NCBI RefSeq assembly: GCF_001428625.1 | Contig: NZ_LMIE01000022.1 | Coordinates: forward strand, 195,618 to 259,617 | DNA length: 64,000 nt | Source of the DNA: Hydrogenophaga sp. Root209 | GTDB lineage: Bacteria; Pseudomonadota; Gammaproteobacteria; Burkholderiales; Burkholderiaceae_C | Direction: 5' to 3' | Shown: positions 50,329 to 58,713 of the stretch, piece after piece | Position numbering within the stretch: position 1 is the stretch's first letter | Layout of the letters: every line of letters starts with the position of its first letter | Made by a program: the position numbers and the translations under genes | The notes under the pieces: generated by a model | What the model saw: only the letters and a program-made list of their open reading frames with translations | Told to the model about the DNA's origin: nothing | Databases searched by the model: none

Positions 50329-52047
50329 ATGCGCTCCACTGCCTCCCCCATCCAACGTATTCAAGCCCTTCGCAGCGCCGCACCCGCCCAGCCGCTGCTG
50401 CGCACGGAGATCCGCGCCGCAACGCGTCACGACATCACGCCCAGTCAGGCGCAGGGGCTGCTGCTGCAGGCGCTGGACGAGTTGCAACTGATCCCCATCG
50501 ACGACGCGGACGCCCACCTGCCGGCCCGGTTCCACGAGTCCTTTGTGCAGATCCTGCACATGGCGCGGGCGCAGCATCACACGGTGGAAGAGACGGTGAT
50601 CGAGCGCATGTCGCACGCACTGCGCGTGCACTACGCCAACCACGACCGCGTGGCCCATGCCCTGGTGTCGGCCTGGACCTGCGTGGTGCCACGCGACCCG
50701 GTGAAGCTGGTGGTCCAGCTCGTGGACATCCTGGCTTCGGAAGCAGCGCCGCTGCCGTTCTGGCTGTCGCACGTGTTGCAACTGCTGCCGCTCTCGGGGC
50801 CGTCGCTGGAGCTGCCCAATGCGCAGCGGCAAGCGCGTGAGTTGTTGCGTACCCGCCTCGACGAGCTCACACCGGCGCACGTGGCCAAGCGCCTGCAGCG
50901 GCTGGAGCAAGACCCGGACCCCCGCGGCCTGGAGCAACTGATTGGCGACCTGGGTCTGCTCGCGCTGGAACAGTCGCCCACGGCGGGTCTGGCACGCGTG
51001 GTTGAAATGCCGCCGAAAGACGACGAAGCTCTGGTGTGGTTCTCGCACCAGCATCCGGCGCTGGTGTGCGTGGGCAACATGGCCTGCGACGACCACTGGC
51101 TGCTCACCCCGCTCGGCCACGCCACGCTCGAGCGCGTCCTCCACCTCTGCACCTTTCTGGAGGCCGGCGCCGCACACCGCCTGCGCCGCCAGATGCTCTA
51201 CCAGTACGCGCACGCCGCGCGGCTGCCGCTACTGCGCCCCAGCCGCCGCCACCCCTGCCTGGTGCTGGCGCAGATCCACCGCATCGTGCAGACCCTCGAC
51301 AAGCGCGACGACGCGTGGACCGATGTGCTGGAGTGGCTGGCCCCGCAGCGCTCCGGGCACCACGGCCACCCCTCAAGCCCGTCGCCGCAGCACACGGTGT
51401 TCGACCTGCTGCTGTTGCCCTCGTTCGAGCTGTGCCCGTTGCTGGCGCTGCACACCATGCTGGACGCACAAGCCGACCCAACTGTGTGGTTGCCGGGCGT
51501 GGTTCGCAGCTGCATGGCCACGCAGCCCGGCCTCTCGCGCCTGTTGCGTCCCATGCAGCACCTGCACGCCACCGCCCACCTCAATCACTGCCTGGTCAGC
51601 GAGGTGGCGAAACAGTGCCCTCCGGCACACCTGATGCGGGTCGGCTTTGAAATGGGGCTGACGGTGTTCAACGACCCTTTGAAACTCAAGGGCCTGACCC
51701 GAGATGGCCTGCACGCCCTGGCACGCACACAGGCGCGGTTCGGCCCGGGCTGGGTGCCTTTCAGCCTGCTTGCCCACTTGCTGGACGAAGGCAAGCGCTT
51801 CGGCTGCGTGGGGCTGGGCGCCACCGAGGGCCACTGGCTGCTCGCGTTCGGGCTGGAGAATGGACACAAGCTGAAGCCAGAGACACACTTGCCGTCTCTG
51901 GAGGAAGCGCTGAAGAACCTGCACGACGTGGTCACCCAACTGGGGCTGGAACCCGAACCGGCGGCCGACGCCTGCATACGCCTGCTCGACCAGTGGGACG
52001 TGCACACGATCGCGAAAAGACCGGCCCAGTCCGTCAACAAGTCCTGA
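50329..52047 (+). CDS. Large helical protein of unknown function
   Basis: Using the ATG at 50329 the protein is 572 residues. I do not recognise a family. There is no signal peptide or membrane segment; the protein is rich in Leu, His and Arg and looks mostly helical. Features include VEMPPKDDEALVWFSHQHP, VGNMACDDHWLLTPLGHA and a paired histidine run RSGHHGHPSS. It converges on urtE with four bases between stops. The frame continues upstream toward the glutaredoxin gene, so the start is uncertain and no good ribosome site was found. Confidence 0.6.
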   Translation: MRSTASPIQRIQALRSAAPAQPLLRTEIRAATRHDITPSQAQGLLLQALDELQLIPIDDADAHLPARFHESFVQILHMARAQHHTVEETVIERMSHALRVHYANHDRVAHALVSAWTCVVPRDPVKLVVQLVDILASEAAPLPFWLSHVLQLLPLSGPSLELPNAQRQARELLRTRLDELTPAHVAKRLQRLEQDPDPRGLEQLIGDLGLLALEQSPTAGLARVVEMPPKDDEALVWFSHQHPALVCVGNMACDDHWLLTPLGHATLERVLHLCTFLEAGAAHRLRRQMLYQYAHAARLPLLRPSRRHPCLVLAQIHRIVQTLDKRDDAWTDVLEWLAPQRSGHHGHPSSPSPQHTVFDLLLLPSFELCPLLALHTMLDAQADPTVWLPGVVRSCMATQPGLSRLLRPMQHLHATAHLNHCLVSEVAKQCPPAHLMRVGFEMGLTVFNDPLKLKGLTRDGLHALARTQARFGPGWVPFSLLAHLLDEGKRFGCVGLGATEGHWLLAFGLENGHKLKPETHLPSLEEALKNLHDVVTQLGLEPEPAADACIRLLDQWDVHTIAKRPAQSVNKS

Positions 52048-52051
52048 AGCT

Positions 52052-52750
52052 TCAGATCGCGACGAGCTGGCGCACGCCTTTGGCCTGCATCTCGCTGCCG
52101 GGGCCGCTCGCAATCACTTCGCCGCGCTCCATGACCACGTAGCGGTCGGCCAGGGCTTCGGCGAAGTCGTAGTACTGCTCCACCAGCACGATGGCCATGT
52201 TGCCGCGGTCGGCCAGCATGCGGATGACGCGGCCGATGTCCTTGATGATGTTGGGCTGGATGCCTTCGGTGGGTTCGTCCAGGATCAACAGCTTCGGGCC
52301 AGCCGCGAGCGCCCGCGCAATCGCCAACTGCTGCTGCTGGCCGCCCGAGAGGTCACCACCGCGGCGGCCGAGCATCTGCTTGAGCACCGGGAACAGTTCA
52401 AACAGTTCGGGTGGAATGGGCGTGTTGCCCTTTTTGTAGGCCAGGCCCATGAGCAGGTTTTCCTGCACGGTGAGGCGCCCGAAGATCTCGCGGCCTTGCG
52501 GCACGAAGCCCATGCCCATTCGCGCGCGTTCATAGGGCGTGGCCTTGTCGATGGACGTGCCGTTGAGCGTGATGCTGCCGCTCTTGATGGGCACCAGGCC
52601 CATGAGCGATTTGAGCAACGTGGTCTTGCCCACGCCGTTACGGCCGAGCACCACGGTCACTTGTCCCAGCTCGGCCGTGAGGTTCACGTTGCGCAGGATG
52701 TGGCTGCCGCCGTAGTACTGGTTGATGTCTTTGACTTCGAGCAGGCTCAT
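52052..52750 (-). CDS. urtE: Urea ABC transporter ATP-binding protein UrtE
   Basis: A 232-residue ATPase of the branched-chain amino acid/urea type. Walker A is VLGRNGVGKTTLLKSL, the signature is LSGGQQQQLAIARAL, and Walker B is LLILDEPTEGIQPNI. It is the second ATPase of the high-affinity urea importer. Unlike urtABCD, it is split from urtD by a 603-base gap holding a large palindromic element, so its expression may be partly independent. Confidence 0.93.
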   Translation of the reverse strand: MSLLEVKDINQYYGGSHILRNVNLTAELGQVTVVLGRNGVGKTTLLKSLMGLVPIKSGSITLNGTSIDKATPYERARMGMGFVPQGREIFGRLTVQENLLMGLAYKKGNTPIPPELFELFPVLKQMLGRRGGDLSGGQQQQLAIARALAAGPKLLILDEPTEGIQPNIIKDIGRVIRMLADRGNMAIVLVEQYYDFAEALADRYVVMERGEVIASGPGSEMQAKGVRQLVAI

Positions 52751-52790
52751 TGCGTTGTCCTCTTTGAAGTGATCTGTCTTCTTTCGTGGC

Positions 52791-53314
52791 GAGCCGGGTC
52801 TCGGCCCGGCGGCCGAGCTACTTTCTTTTGCTTCGCCAAAAGAAAGTAGCCAAAGAAAAGGCGAGCCGAAGTCCGGGGCCCTGCGGGCTTCCTTGCGCTG
52901 CTCGTGTCGCGGGGGAGGTCCGCAAACTTGTCCGCTGCGCGGCCTTCGGACATGCGGACCTCTGATCCCCGCGCCCCTGCGCTGCTCAGCCCGGCCACAC
53001 GGCAGAAGCGGAATCGGAATCGGGATCGGGTTCGGACTTCCCTTCCGGCGGGCGTGTCTTGCTCCCTCTCCCTCTGGGAGAGGGCCGGGGTGAGGGCTCC
53101 CCCTGCCGTCATTCGCTGGCGAGTAGCGCAGGAGCGCCCGGACAAGGGGCGCACATGTCCGAAGGCTGCGTAGCAGACAAGTTTGTGCGCACCCCGGGCG
53201 ATCCGAGCAACGCAGCGTGCCCGAAGGGCCAGCGAATTCGGCTCGCCTTTTCTTTGCTTACTTTCTTTTGGCGAAGCAAAAGAAAGTGAGTCGGCCGCCG
53301 GGCCGAGACCCGGC
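52791..53314. repeat. 524-base palindromic element between urtD and urtE
   Basis: The two ends are inverted copies: GGGTCTCGGCCCGGCGGCCG at the left, mirrored at 53292-53314. Each end carries the hairpin CTTTCTTTTG-CTTCGC-CAAAAGAAAG followed by AGAAAAGGCGAGCCGA. Similarity continues inward for about 190 bases on each side (CAAACTTGTCCGCTGCGCGG against its relative on the right). No gene is inside. It looks like a nonautonomous mobile or REP-type element. The flanks 52751-52790 and 53315-53353 hold nothing else. Confidence 0.8.
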
Positions 53315-53353
53315 CTGCAACGAAAGCAAAACCCCAACGAAGCAGAAACAAGA

Positions 53354-54229
53354 TCAGCGCCCAAGGTAAACCTCGATCACCCGCTCATCCGCCTGAACTT
53401 CGTCAAGAGTCCCCTCCGCCAGCACAGCCCCATCACACAACACCGTGACCTTCTCCGAAATCGTCCGAATGAAGCTCATGTCGTGCTCCACCACCATCAG
53501 CGAATGCTTGCCCTTGAGCGTCAAGAAGAGCTGCGCCGTGCGCTCGGTTTCCTCATCGGTCATGCCGGCCACCGGTTCGTCCAGCAGCAAGAGCTTGGGG
53601 TCCTGCATCAGCAGCATGCCGATCTCCAGCCATTGCTTTTGCCCGTGGCTCAGGTTGCCGGCCTGGCGGGCGGCGCTGTCGGCGAGGTGGATGGTTTGCA
53701 GCACTTCGCCCAGGCGGTCTTTCTCGGCGCCGGTGAGGCGAAACACCATGGAGCGGCGCACGCCCTTGTCGGTGGCCAGGGCCAGCTCCAGGTTCTCGAA
53801 CACGCTGAGGTGTTCGAACACCGTGGGCTTCTGGAACTTGCGCCCGATGCCCATGGCCGCGATCTCGGCTTCGCGGTAGCGCAGCAGGTCGATGGTGCTG
53901 CCAAAGAACACGTGGCCCGAGTCGGGTCTGGTCTTGCCGGTGATGATGTCCATCATCGTGGTCTTGCCCGCGCCGTTGGGGCCGATGATGCAGCGCAGTT
54001 CACCGGGTGCGATGTCCAGGCTCAGGTTGTTGATGGCCTTGAAGCCGTCGAAGCTGACGTTCACGCCCTCCAGGTACAGGATGCGGCCGTGCGTGGTGTC
54101 CACCTCGCCGGGCGTGACGAGCCTGGAGAAGCCCGCCGCGCGGCCACCCGATTCGGTGTTGCCCGCCAGACCAGCAGAGGCGATCTTCTCCAGGCGGCGC
54201 GCGCCCTCTTCCATCAGGTCGGGTGTCAT
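53354..54229 (-). CDS. urtD: Urea ABC transporter ATP-binding protein UrtD
   Basis: A 291-residue ATPase. Walker A is IIGPNGAGKTTMMDIITGKT, the signature is LSHGQKQWLEIGMLL and Walker B is LLLLDEPVAGMTDEE. The N-terminal 50 residues are a loosely conserved leader, so the start could be later. The ATG overlaps the urtC stop by four bases. It is the first ATPase of the urea importer; urtE lies beyond the palindromic element. Confidence 0.93.
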   Translation of the reverse strand: MTPDLMEEGARRLEKIASAGLAGNTESGGRAAGFSRLVTPGEVDTTHGRILYLEGVNVSFDGFKAINNLSLDIAPGELRCIIGPNGAGKTTMMDIITGKTRPDSGHVFFGSTIDLLRYREAEIAAMGIGRKFQKPTVFEHLSVFENLELALATDKGVRRSMVFRLTGAEKDRLGEVLQTIHLADSAARQAGNLSHGQKQWLEIGMLLMQDPKLLLLDEPVAGMTDEETERTAQLFLTLKGKHSLMVVEHDMSFIRTISEKVTVLCDGAVLAEGTLDEVQADERVIEVYLGR

Positions 54230-55464
54230 GCGCGTTCTCCCTTTGCGCCGCGAAGCTTCTTCACCAGGCCCACCACACCCTGCGGCATGAAGAGCGTGAC
54301 CACGATGAACAGCACGCCCAGGAAATACAGCCAGTACTCGGGAAAGCTCACGGTGAGCCAGCTCTTGGCGCCGTTGACGATGAAGGCGCCGACGATGGGG
54401 CCGATGAGTGTGGCGCGGCCACCCACCGCGGCCCAGATCGCGATCTCGATGCTGTTGGCCGTGCTCATCTCGCCGGGGTTGATGATGCCGACCTGCGGCA
54501 CGTACAGCGCGCCGGCAATGCCGCACATCACGGCCGAGAGGGTCCAGATGGTGAGCTTGTAGGGCAGCGGGTTGTAGCCGCAGAACATGACGCGGCTCTC
54601 GGCGTCGCGCACGGCCTGCAACACGCGACCAAACTTGCTGTTGACCAGCCAGCGCGCCCACAGAAAGAAGCCCAGCAGCGTGAGGCCGGTGATGATGAAC
54701 AGCGTCATGCGCATGTTGGGCGTGGCCAGGGGAATGCCCAGGATGCGCTTGAAATCGGTGAAGCCGTTGTTGCCGCCGAAACCGGTCTCGTTGCGGAAGA
54801 ACAGCAAGAGCGCGGCAAAGGTGAGCGCCTGCGTGATGATGGAGAAATACACGCCCTTGATGCGCGAGCGGAAGGCGAAGTAGCCAAACACGAAGGCCAC
54901 CGCACCGGGCACCAGCACGATGAGCAGCAGGGTGGCGATGAAGCTGTCGCTCAGAGACCAGTGCCAGGGCAGTTCCTTCCAGTCGAGGAACACCATGAAG
55001 TCGGGTAGTTCGCTCTTGTAGTTGCCGTCCAGGCCGATCTGGCGCATGAGGTACATGCCCATCACGTAACCCCCCAGCGCGAAGAACAGGCCGTGGCCCA
55101 GGCTCAGGATGCCGGTGTAGCCCCAGATCAGGTCCATGGCGAGTGCGCAGATGGCGTAACACATGATCTTGCCGAGCAAGCCGACCATGTAGTCGCTCAG
55201 GTGAAACGCGCTGCCTTCGGGCACGAACAGGTTGAGCAGCGGCGCCCCGGCGCACACCACCAGCAAGGCGACGACGAAGGCGCTCCAGCCGGTGCGGGTG
55301 AGCAGCGGGCCGGGCGAGGGCAAGACGATCTCCGTTCGCCCTGAGCCACCCTCATCCGTTCGGGCTGAGCCTGTCGAAGCCCCGGCCCAGGTGTTGGTGA
55401 GCCCTTCGACAGGCTCAGGGCGAACGGGGTGAAGCTCAGCCCGAACGGTATTTTGAGTGCTCAT
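54226..55464 (-). CDS. urtC: Urea ABC transporter permease UrtC with REP-encoded N-terminus
   Basis: A 412-residue LivM-type permease with about ten hydrophobic segments (WSAFVVALLVVCAGAPLLNL first, then YAICALAMDLIWGYTGILSL). The first 45 residues (PVRPEPVEGL and GASTGSARTDEGGS) are the translation of palindromic REP-like DNA at 55332-55448, unlike normal UrtC N-termini. The repeat is in frame, so the protein may carry a short disordered leader. It overlaps urtB and urtD by four bases on each side. Confidence 0.9.
   Translation of the reverse strand: MSTQNTVRAELHPVRPEPVEGLTNTWAGASTGSARTDEGGSGRTEIVLPSPGPLLTRTGWSAFVVALLVVCAGAPLLNLFVPEGSAFHLSDYMVGLLGKIMCYAICALAMDLIWGYTGILSLGHGLFFALGGYVMGMYLMRQIGLDGNYKSELPDFMVFLDWKELPWHWSLSDSFIATLLLIVLVPGAVAFVFGYFAFRSRIKGVYFSIITQALTFAALLLFFRNETGFGGNNGFTDFKRILGIPLATPNMRMTLFIITGLTLLGFFLWARWLVNSKFGRVLQAVRDAESRVMFCGYNPLPYKLTIWTLSAVMCGIAGALYVPQVGIINPGEMSTANSIEIAIWAAVGGRATLIGPIVGAFIVNGAKSWLTVSFPEYWLYFLGVLFIVVTLFMPQGVVGLVKKLRGAKGERA
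55332..55448. repeat. REP-like nested palindromes inside urtC
   Basis: CCGTTCGGGCTGAGCCTGTC (from 55356) is inverted at 55401-55427 (CTTCGACAGGCTCAGGGCGA). Shorter outer arms, CGTTCGCCCTGAGCC and GCTCAGCCCGAACGG, flank it. The same unit occurs between urtA and urtB. Confidence 0.85.
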
Positions 55465-57053
55465 GCGGCCTCCCTGCCCTTCATGGCAAAGATGCCCTGA
55501 GGTCTCTTTTGAATGAAGATGATGATGAAGACCAGCACCGCGATCTTGGCCAGCACGGCGCCGGCCCAGCCTTCAATGAACTTGTTGAGCATGCCCAGCC
55601 CCAGCGCGGCGTACACCGTGCCGGCGATCTGGCCCACGCCGCCGAGCACCACCACCATGAACGAGTCCACGATGTAGCTCTGGCCGAGGTCGGGGCCGAC
55701 GTTGCCGATCTGGCTGAGCGCGCAACCGGCCAGACCCGCAATGCCCGAGCCCAGCGCAAACGCGTAGGTGTCGATGCGCGCGGTGTTCACACCCATGCAC
55801 GAAGCAATGGGGCGGTTCTGCGTGACGCCGCGCACGAACAGACCGAGGCGGGTTTTGGTGATCATGAGTGTCACGCCCACCAGCACCGCCACCGCGAAGC
55901 CGATGATGATGATGCGGTTCCACGGCAGGTTCAGGTTGCCCAGCAGGGTGATGCCGCCGCTCATCCAGCTCGGGTTTTCAACCCCCACGTTCTGCGCGCC
56001 AAAGAGGCTGCGCACGGCCTGCATGAGCACCAGGCTGATGCCCCAGGTGGCCAGCAGCGTTTCGAGCGGGCGGCCGTAGAGGAATCGGATCACCGTGCGC
56101 TCCATGGCCGCGCCCACCAGGGCCGAAGCGGTGAAGGCGATGGGCAAGGCGGCCAGGAGGTACCAGTCGAAGTACTCCGGCAACGACTGTCGAAAGAAGG
56201 TCTGCACCAGCCAGGTGGCGTAGGCGCCGATCATGATCAACTCGCCGTGGGCCATGTTGATCACGCCCATGAGCCCGTAGGTGATGGCCAGGCCCAGGGC
56301 GGCCAGCAGCAGGATGGAGCCGAGACTGATGCCGGTGAAGGCCTGCGCCAGCGTGTTGCCCAGGGCCAGCATGCGGTCGATGCCCTTGAGCGAATCGGCC
56401 AGCGCGGCTTTCACGCCGGCGTCGGTCTCTTTTTCCATCTGCTGCAGCAGCAGCGGGCGCACGATGGGTTGTTGGGCTTCGCCCAGTTTTTGCGCTGCGG
56501 CGAGTCGCTGGGCCGGGTCTTCACTGGCGAGCAACACAGCCGCCTGCGCCAGTTCCAGGCTCTGGCGGGCCTGCGCGTCGAGCTCACCGGCCAGCGCCTT
56601 GTCGATCAACGCAAGCTGGCTGATGTCGGGTTCTTCAAACGCGCTGCGCTGCAGGGTGCGCGCGGCTTCGCGCTGGCGCTCTGGCCCTGCGCCCACCAGC
56701 TCCATGCCGGCCAGGGCGCTCTCCATGGCGCTGCGCAGGCGGTTGTTGATCATCACGTCGCCCGCGTCGTCGGGCAGGGGCAGCTTCTCGCCAGTCACAG
56801 CGTCCACGGCAGCGTCGTCCACCACGATGAACACGCGTTCGCCCTGCACGCGCACGGCTTCTGCTGCCATGGCCTTGATGAGAGCAGATGCCTTCTCGTC
56901 GGGTTCGGCGGCGAGCTTGTTCAGGGTGTCGATGCGCACATCGGTGTCACCGTCCACCAGGGCCAGGGCGTCGGCGGATGTGAGGGCGTGGGCTGCGCTT
57001 GCGCATGCCAAGGCCACAACGAGCAAACAACGAAGAGCGAGAAGACGGCCCAT
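55461..57053 (-). CDS. urtB: Urea ABC transporter permease UrtB
   Basis: A 530-residue protein. A signal peptide (MGRLLALRCLLVVALACASA) and a soluble N-terminal domain of about 220 residues precede a LivH-type permease (SILLLAALGLAITYGLMGVI onward). The long N-terminal domain is usual for UrtB. In-frame sequence upstream to 57158 (GEPFDRLRANG) is translated REP DNA and was left out; the ATG at 57068 is an alternative. It overlaps urtC by four bases. Confidence 0.92.
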   Translation of the reverse strand: MGRLLALRCLLVVALACASAAHALTSADALALVDGDTDVRIDTLNKLAAEPDEKASALIKAMAAEAVRVQGERVFIVVDDAAVDAVTGEKLPLPDDAGDVMINNRLRSAMESALAGMELVGAGPERQREAARTLQRSAFEEPDISQLALIDKALAGELDAQARQSLELAQAAVLLASEDPAQRLAAAQKLGEAQQPIVRPLLLQQMEKETDAGVKAALADSLKGIDRMLALGNTLAQAFTGISLGSILLLAALGLAITYGLMGVINMAHGELIMIGAYATWLVQTFFRQSLPEYFDWYLLAALPIAFTASALVGAAMERTVIRFLYGRPLETLLATWGISLVLMQAVRSLFGAQNVGVENPSWMSGGITLLGNLNLPWNRIIIIGFAVAVLVGVTLMITKTRLGLFVRGVTQNRPIASCMGVNTARIDTYAFALGSGIAGLAGCALSQIGNVGPDLGQSYIVDSFMVVVLGGVGQIAGTVYAALGLGMLNKFIEGWAGAVLAKIAVLVFIIIFIQKRPQGIFAMKGREAA

Positions 57054-57123
57054 CAAGACACTTTCCATTTTTTCCAACCAGCCGCAGCAGCCCGGCCACT
57101 GTGCAGGCTCCCAGCTACCCTGA

Positions 57124-57195
57124 CCGTTCGCCCTGAGCCTGTCGAAGGGCTCACCCACACGTGGGCATGGCTTCGGCAGGCTCAGCCCGAACGGG
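57124..57195. repeat. REP-like hairpin between urtA and urtB
   Basis: CCGTTCGCCCTGAGCCTGTC (57124 onward) and its inverted partner GGCAGGCTCAGCCCGAACGG (57175-57194) form a 25-base stem with a short loop. It lies 38 bases after urtA and could reduce or stabilise the urtA message, raising binding-protein levels. Confidence 0.85.
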
Positions 57196-57233
57196 CGTTT
57201 GCTCAGCGCGCAAAGGCGCGTTGGGCGTGCTTC

Positions 57234-58526
57234 TTACTTCTTCATTTCGGGGACGTTCTTCTTGCCTTTGTTTTCTGCGATGTAGTCGCTCCACGGATCG
57301 GCGACCACGGGGCCAGGCGTCTTCCACACCACGTTGAACTGGCCGTCGGCCTTGATCTCGCCGATGAACACCGGCTTGTGCAGGTGGTGGTTTTCCTTGT
57401 CCATGGTGCTGGTGAAGCCACCCGGTGCCTTGAAGGTCTGGCCGGCCATGGCGGCGATCACCTTGTCGGTGTCGGTGGACTTGGCCTTGGTCACGGCCTG
57501 TGCCCACATGTTCACGCCGATGTAGGTGGCTTCCATCGGGTCGTTGGTCAGCGGCTTGTCCTTGTGGCCGGGGATGTTCTTGGCCTTGGCGTAGGCGGCC
57601 CACTTCTTGGTGAACTCGGTGTTGGCCGGGCTCTTCACGCTCATGAAGTAGTTCCAGGCGGCCAGGTGGCCCACCAGCGGCTTGGTGTCCACACCGCGCA
57701 GCTCTTCTTCGCCCACAGAGAAGGCCACCACAGGCACGTCCTTGGCGGACAGGCCGGCGTTGCCCAGTTCCTTGTAGAACGGCACGTTGGAGTCACCGTT
57801 GATGGTGGAAACCACGGCCGTCTTCTTGCCTTCAGACGAGAACTTCTTGATCTTGGCAATGATGGTCTGGTAGTCAGAGTGACCGAAGGGGGTGTACTCC
57901 TCCATGATGTCGGCATCGGCCACGCCCTTGGCCTTCAGGAAGGCGCGCAGGATCTTGTTGGTCGTGCGGGGGTACACGTAGTCGGTGCCCAGCAGCACCC
58001 AGCGCTTGGCCGAGCCGCCGTCCTTGCTCATCAGGTATTCCACCGCGGGGATGGCCTGCTGGTTGGGCGCGGCACCGGTGTAGAACACGTTCTTGCTCAG
58101 CTCTTCGCCTTCGTATTGCACGGGGTAGAACAGCAGGCCGTTGGCCTCTTCCACCACCGGCAGCACCGACTTGCGCGAGACCGAGGTCCAGCAGCCGAAG
58201 ATCACGGCGGCCTTGTCCTGCGTGAGCAACTGCTTGGTTTTTTCGGCGAACAGCGGCCAGTTGGAGGCCGGGTCAACAACGACGGGCTCGAGCTTCTTGC
58301 CCAGCAGGCCGCCTTTGGCGTTGATCTCGTCAATGGCCATCAGCACCGTGTCCTTGAGCACGGTTTCCGAAATGGCCATGGTGCCCGAGAGGCTGTGCAG
58401 CACGCCGACCTTGATGGTCTCCTGGGCGTGGGCCGGCAGGGCCGAGAGGCCGCCGAGCGTGACGGCCACGGCAGCAGCCGAGAGGGTCTTGAGGGTGAAA
58501 CGGCGTGAGTTGTGGTGATTGGACAT
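57234..58526 (-). CDS. urtA: Urea ABC transporter substrate-binding protein UrtA
   Basis: A 430-residue exported protein. The signal peptide contains RRFTLKTLSAAAVAVTLGGL, with cleavage near AHAQ and a possible twin-arginine pair. The mature part (KVGVLHSLSGTMAISETVLK, IFGCWTSVSRKSVLPV, VYPRTTNKILRAFLKAKG) is characteristic of UrtA. It binds urea in the periplasm. It is the first gene of urtABCDE; a REP hairpin separates it from urtB. Upstream, an inverted repeat at 58645 may bind a regulator. Confidence 0.95.
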   Translation of the reverse strand: MSNHHNSRRFTLKTLSAAAVAVTLGGLSALPAHAQETIKVGVLHSLSGTMAISETVLKDTVLMAIDEINAKGGLLGKKLEPVVVDPASNWPLFAEKTKQLLTQDKAAVIFGCWTSVSRKSVLPVVEEANGLLFYPVQYEGEELSKNVFYTGAAPNQQAIPAVEYLMSKDGGSAKRWVLLGTDYVYPRTTNKILRAFLKAKGVADADIMEEYTPFGHSDYQTIIAKIKKFSSEGKKTAVVSTINGDSNVPFYKELGNAGLSAKDVPVVAFSVGEEELRGVDTKPLVGHLAAWNYFMSVKSPANTEFTKKWAAYAKAKNIPGHKDKPLTNDPMEATYIGVNMWAQAVTKAKSTDTDKVIAAMAGQTFKAPGGFTSTMDKENHHLHKPVFIGEIKADGQFNVVWKTPGPVVADPWSDYIAENKGKKNVPEMKK

Positions 58527-58644
58527 GGCGCTTCTCCAGTGTTTCCGAGGTCCCGTGAGGGGTTGGTGTTGGCGCCGCCGGCTGCCCTCTTCGGGCGTGG
58601 CTCAGCGGACAACTGGATGCTAGGGAGGAGCGCCGGGAGCGTAT

Positions 58645-58662
58645 GTACGCCGGGTGGCGTAC
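58645..58662. promoter_or_regulatory. Inverted repeat upstream of urtA
   Basis: GTACGCC-GGGT-GGCGTAC is a perfect 7-bp inverted repeat with a four-base spacer, 119 bases upstream of urtA and 52 bases upstream of the divergent rhuM gene. No sigma-54 -24/-12 site was found with certainty. The binding factor is unknown. Confidence 0.45.
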
Positions 58663-58713
58663 GTCGAGTGCGGGTCGCGGCCTTCGCTATCATGACCAGC
58701 AACCACCCCCGCC

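Noticed and set aside
57054-57158. In-frame extension of urtB starting MGEPFDRLRANG
   Set aside because: It is translated REP repeat DNA before a proper signal peptide at 57053.
55509-58508. A 999-codon open frame on the plus strand opposite urtB and urtA
   Set aside because: It is a shadow of two well-supported transporter genes and includes translated REP sequence.
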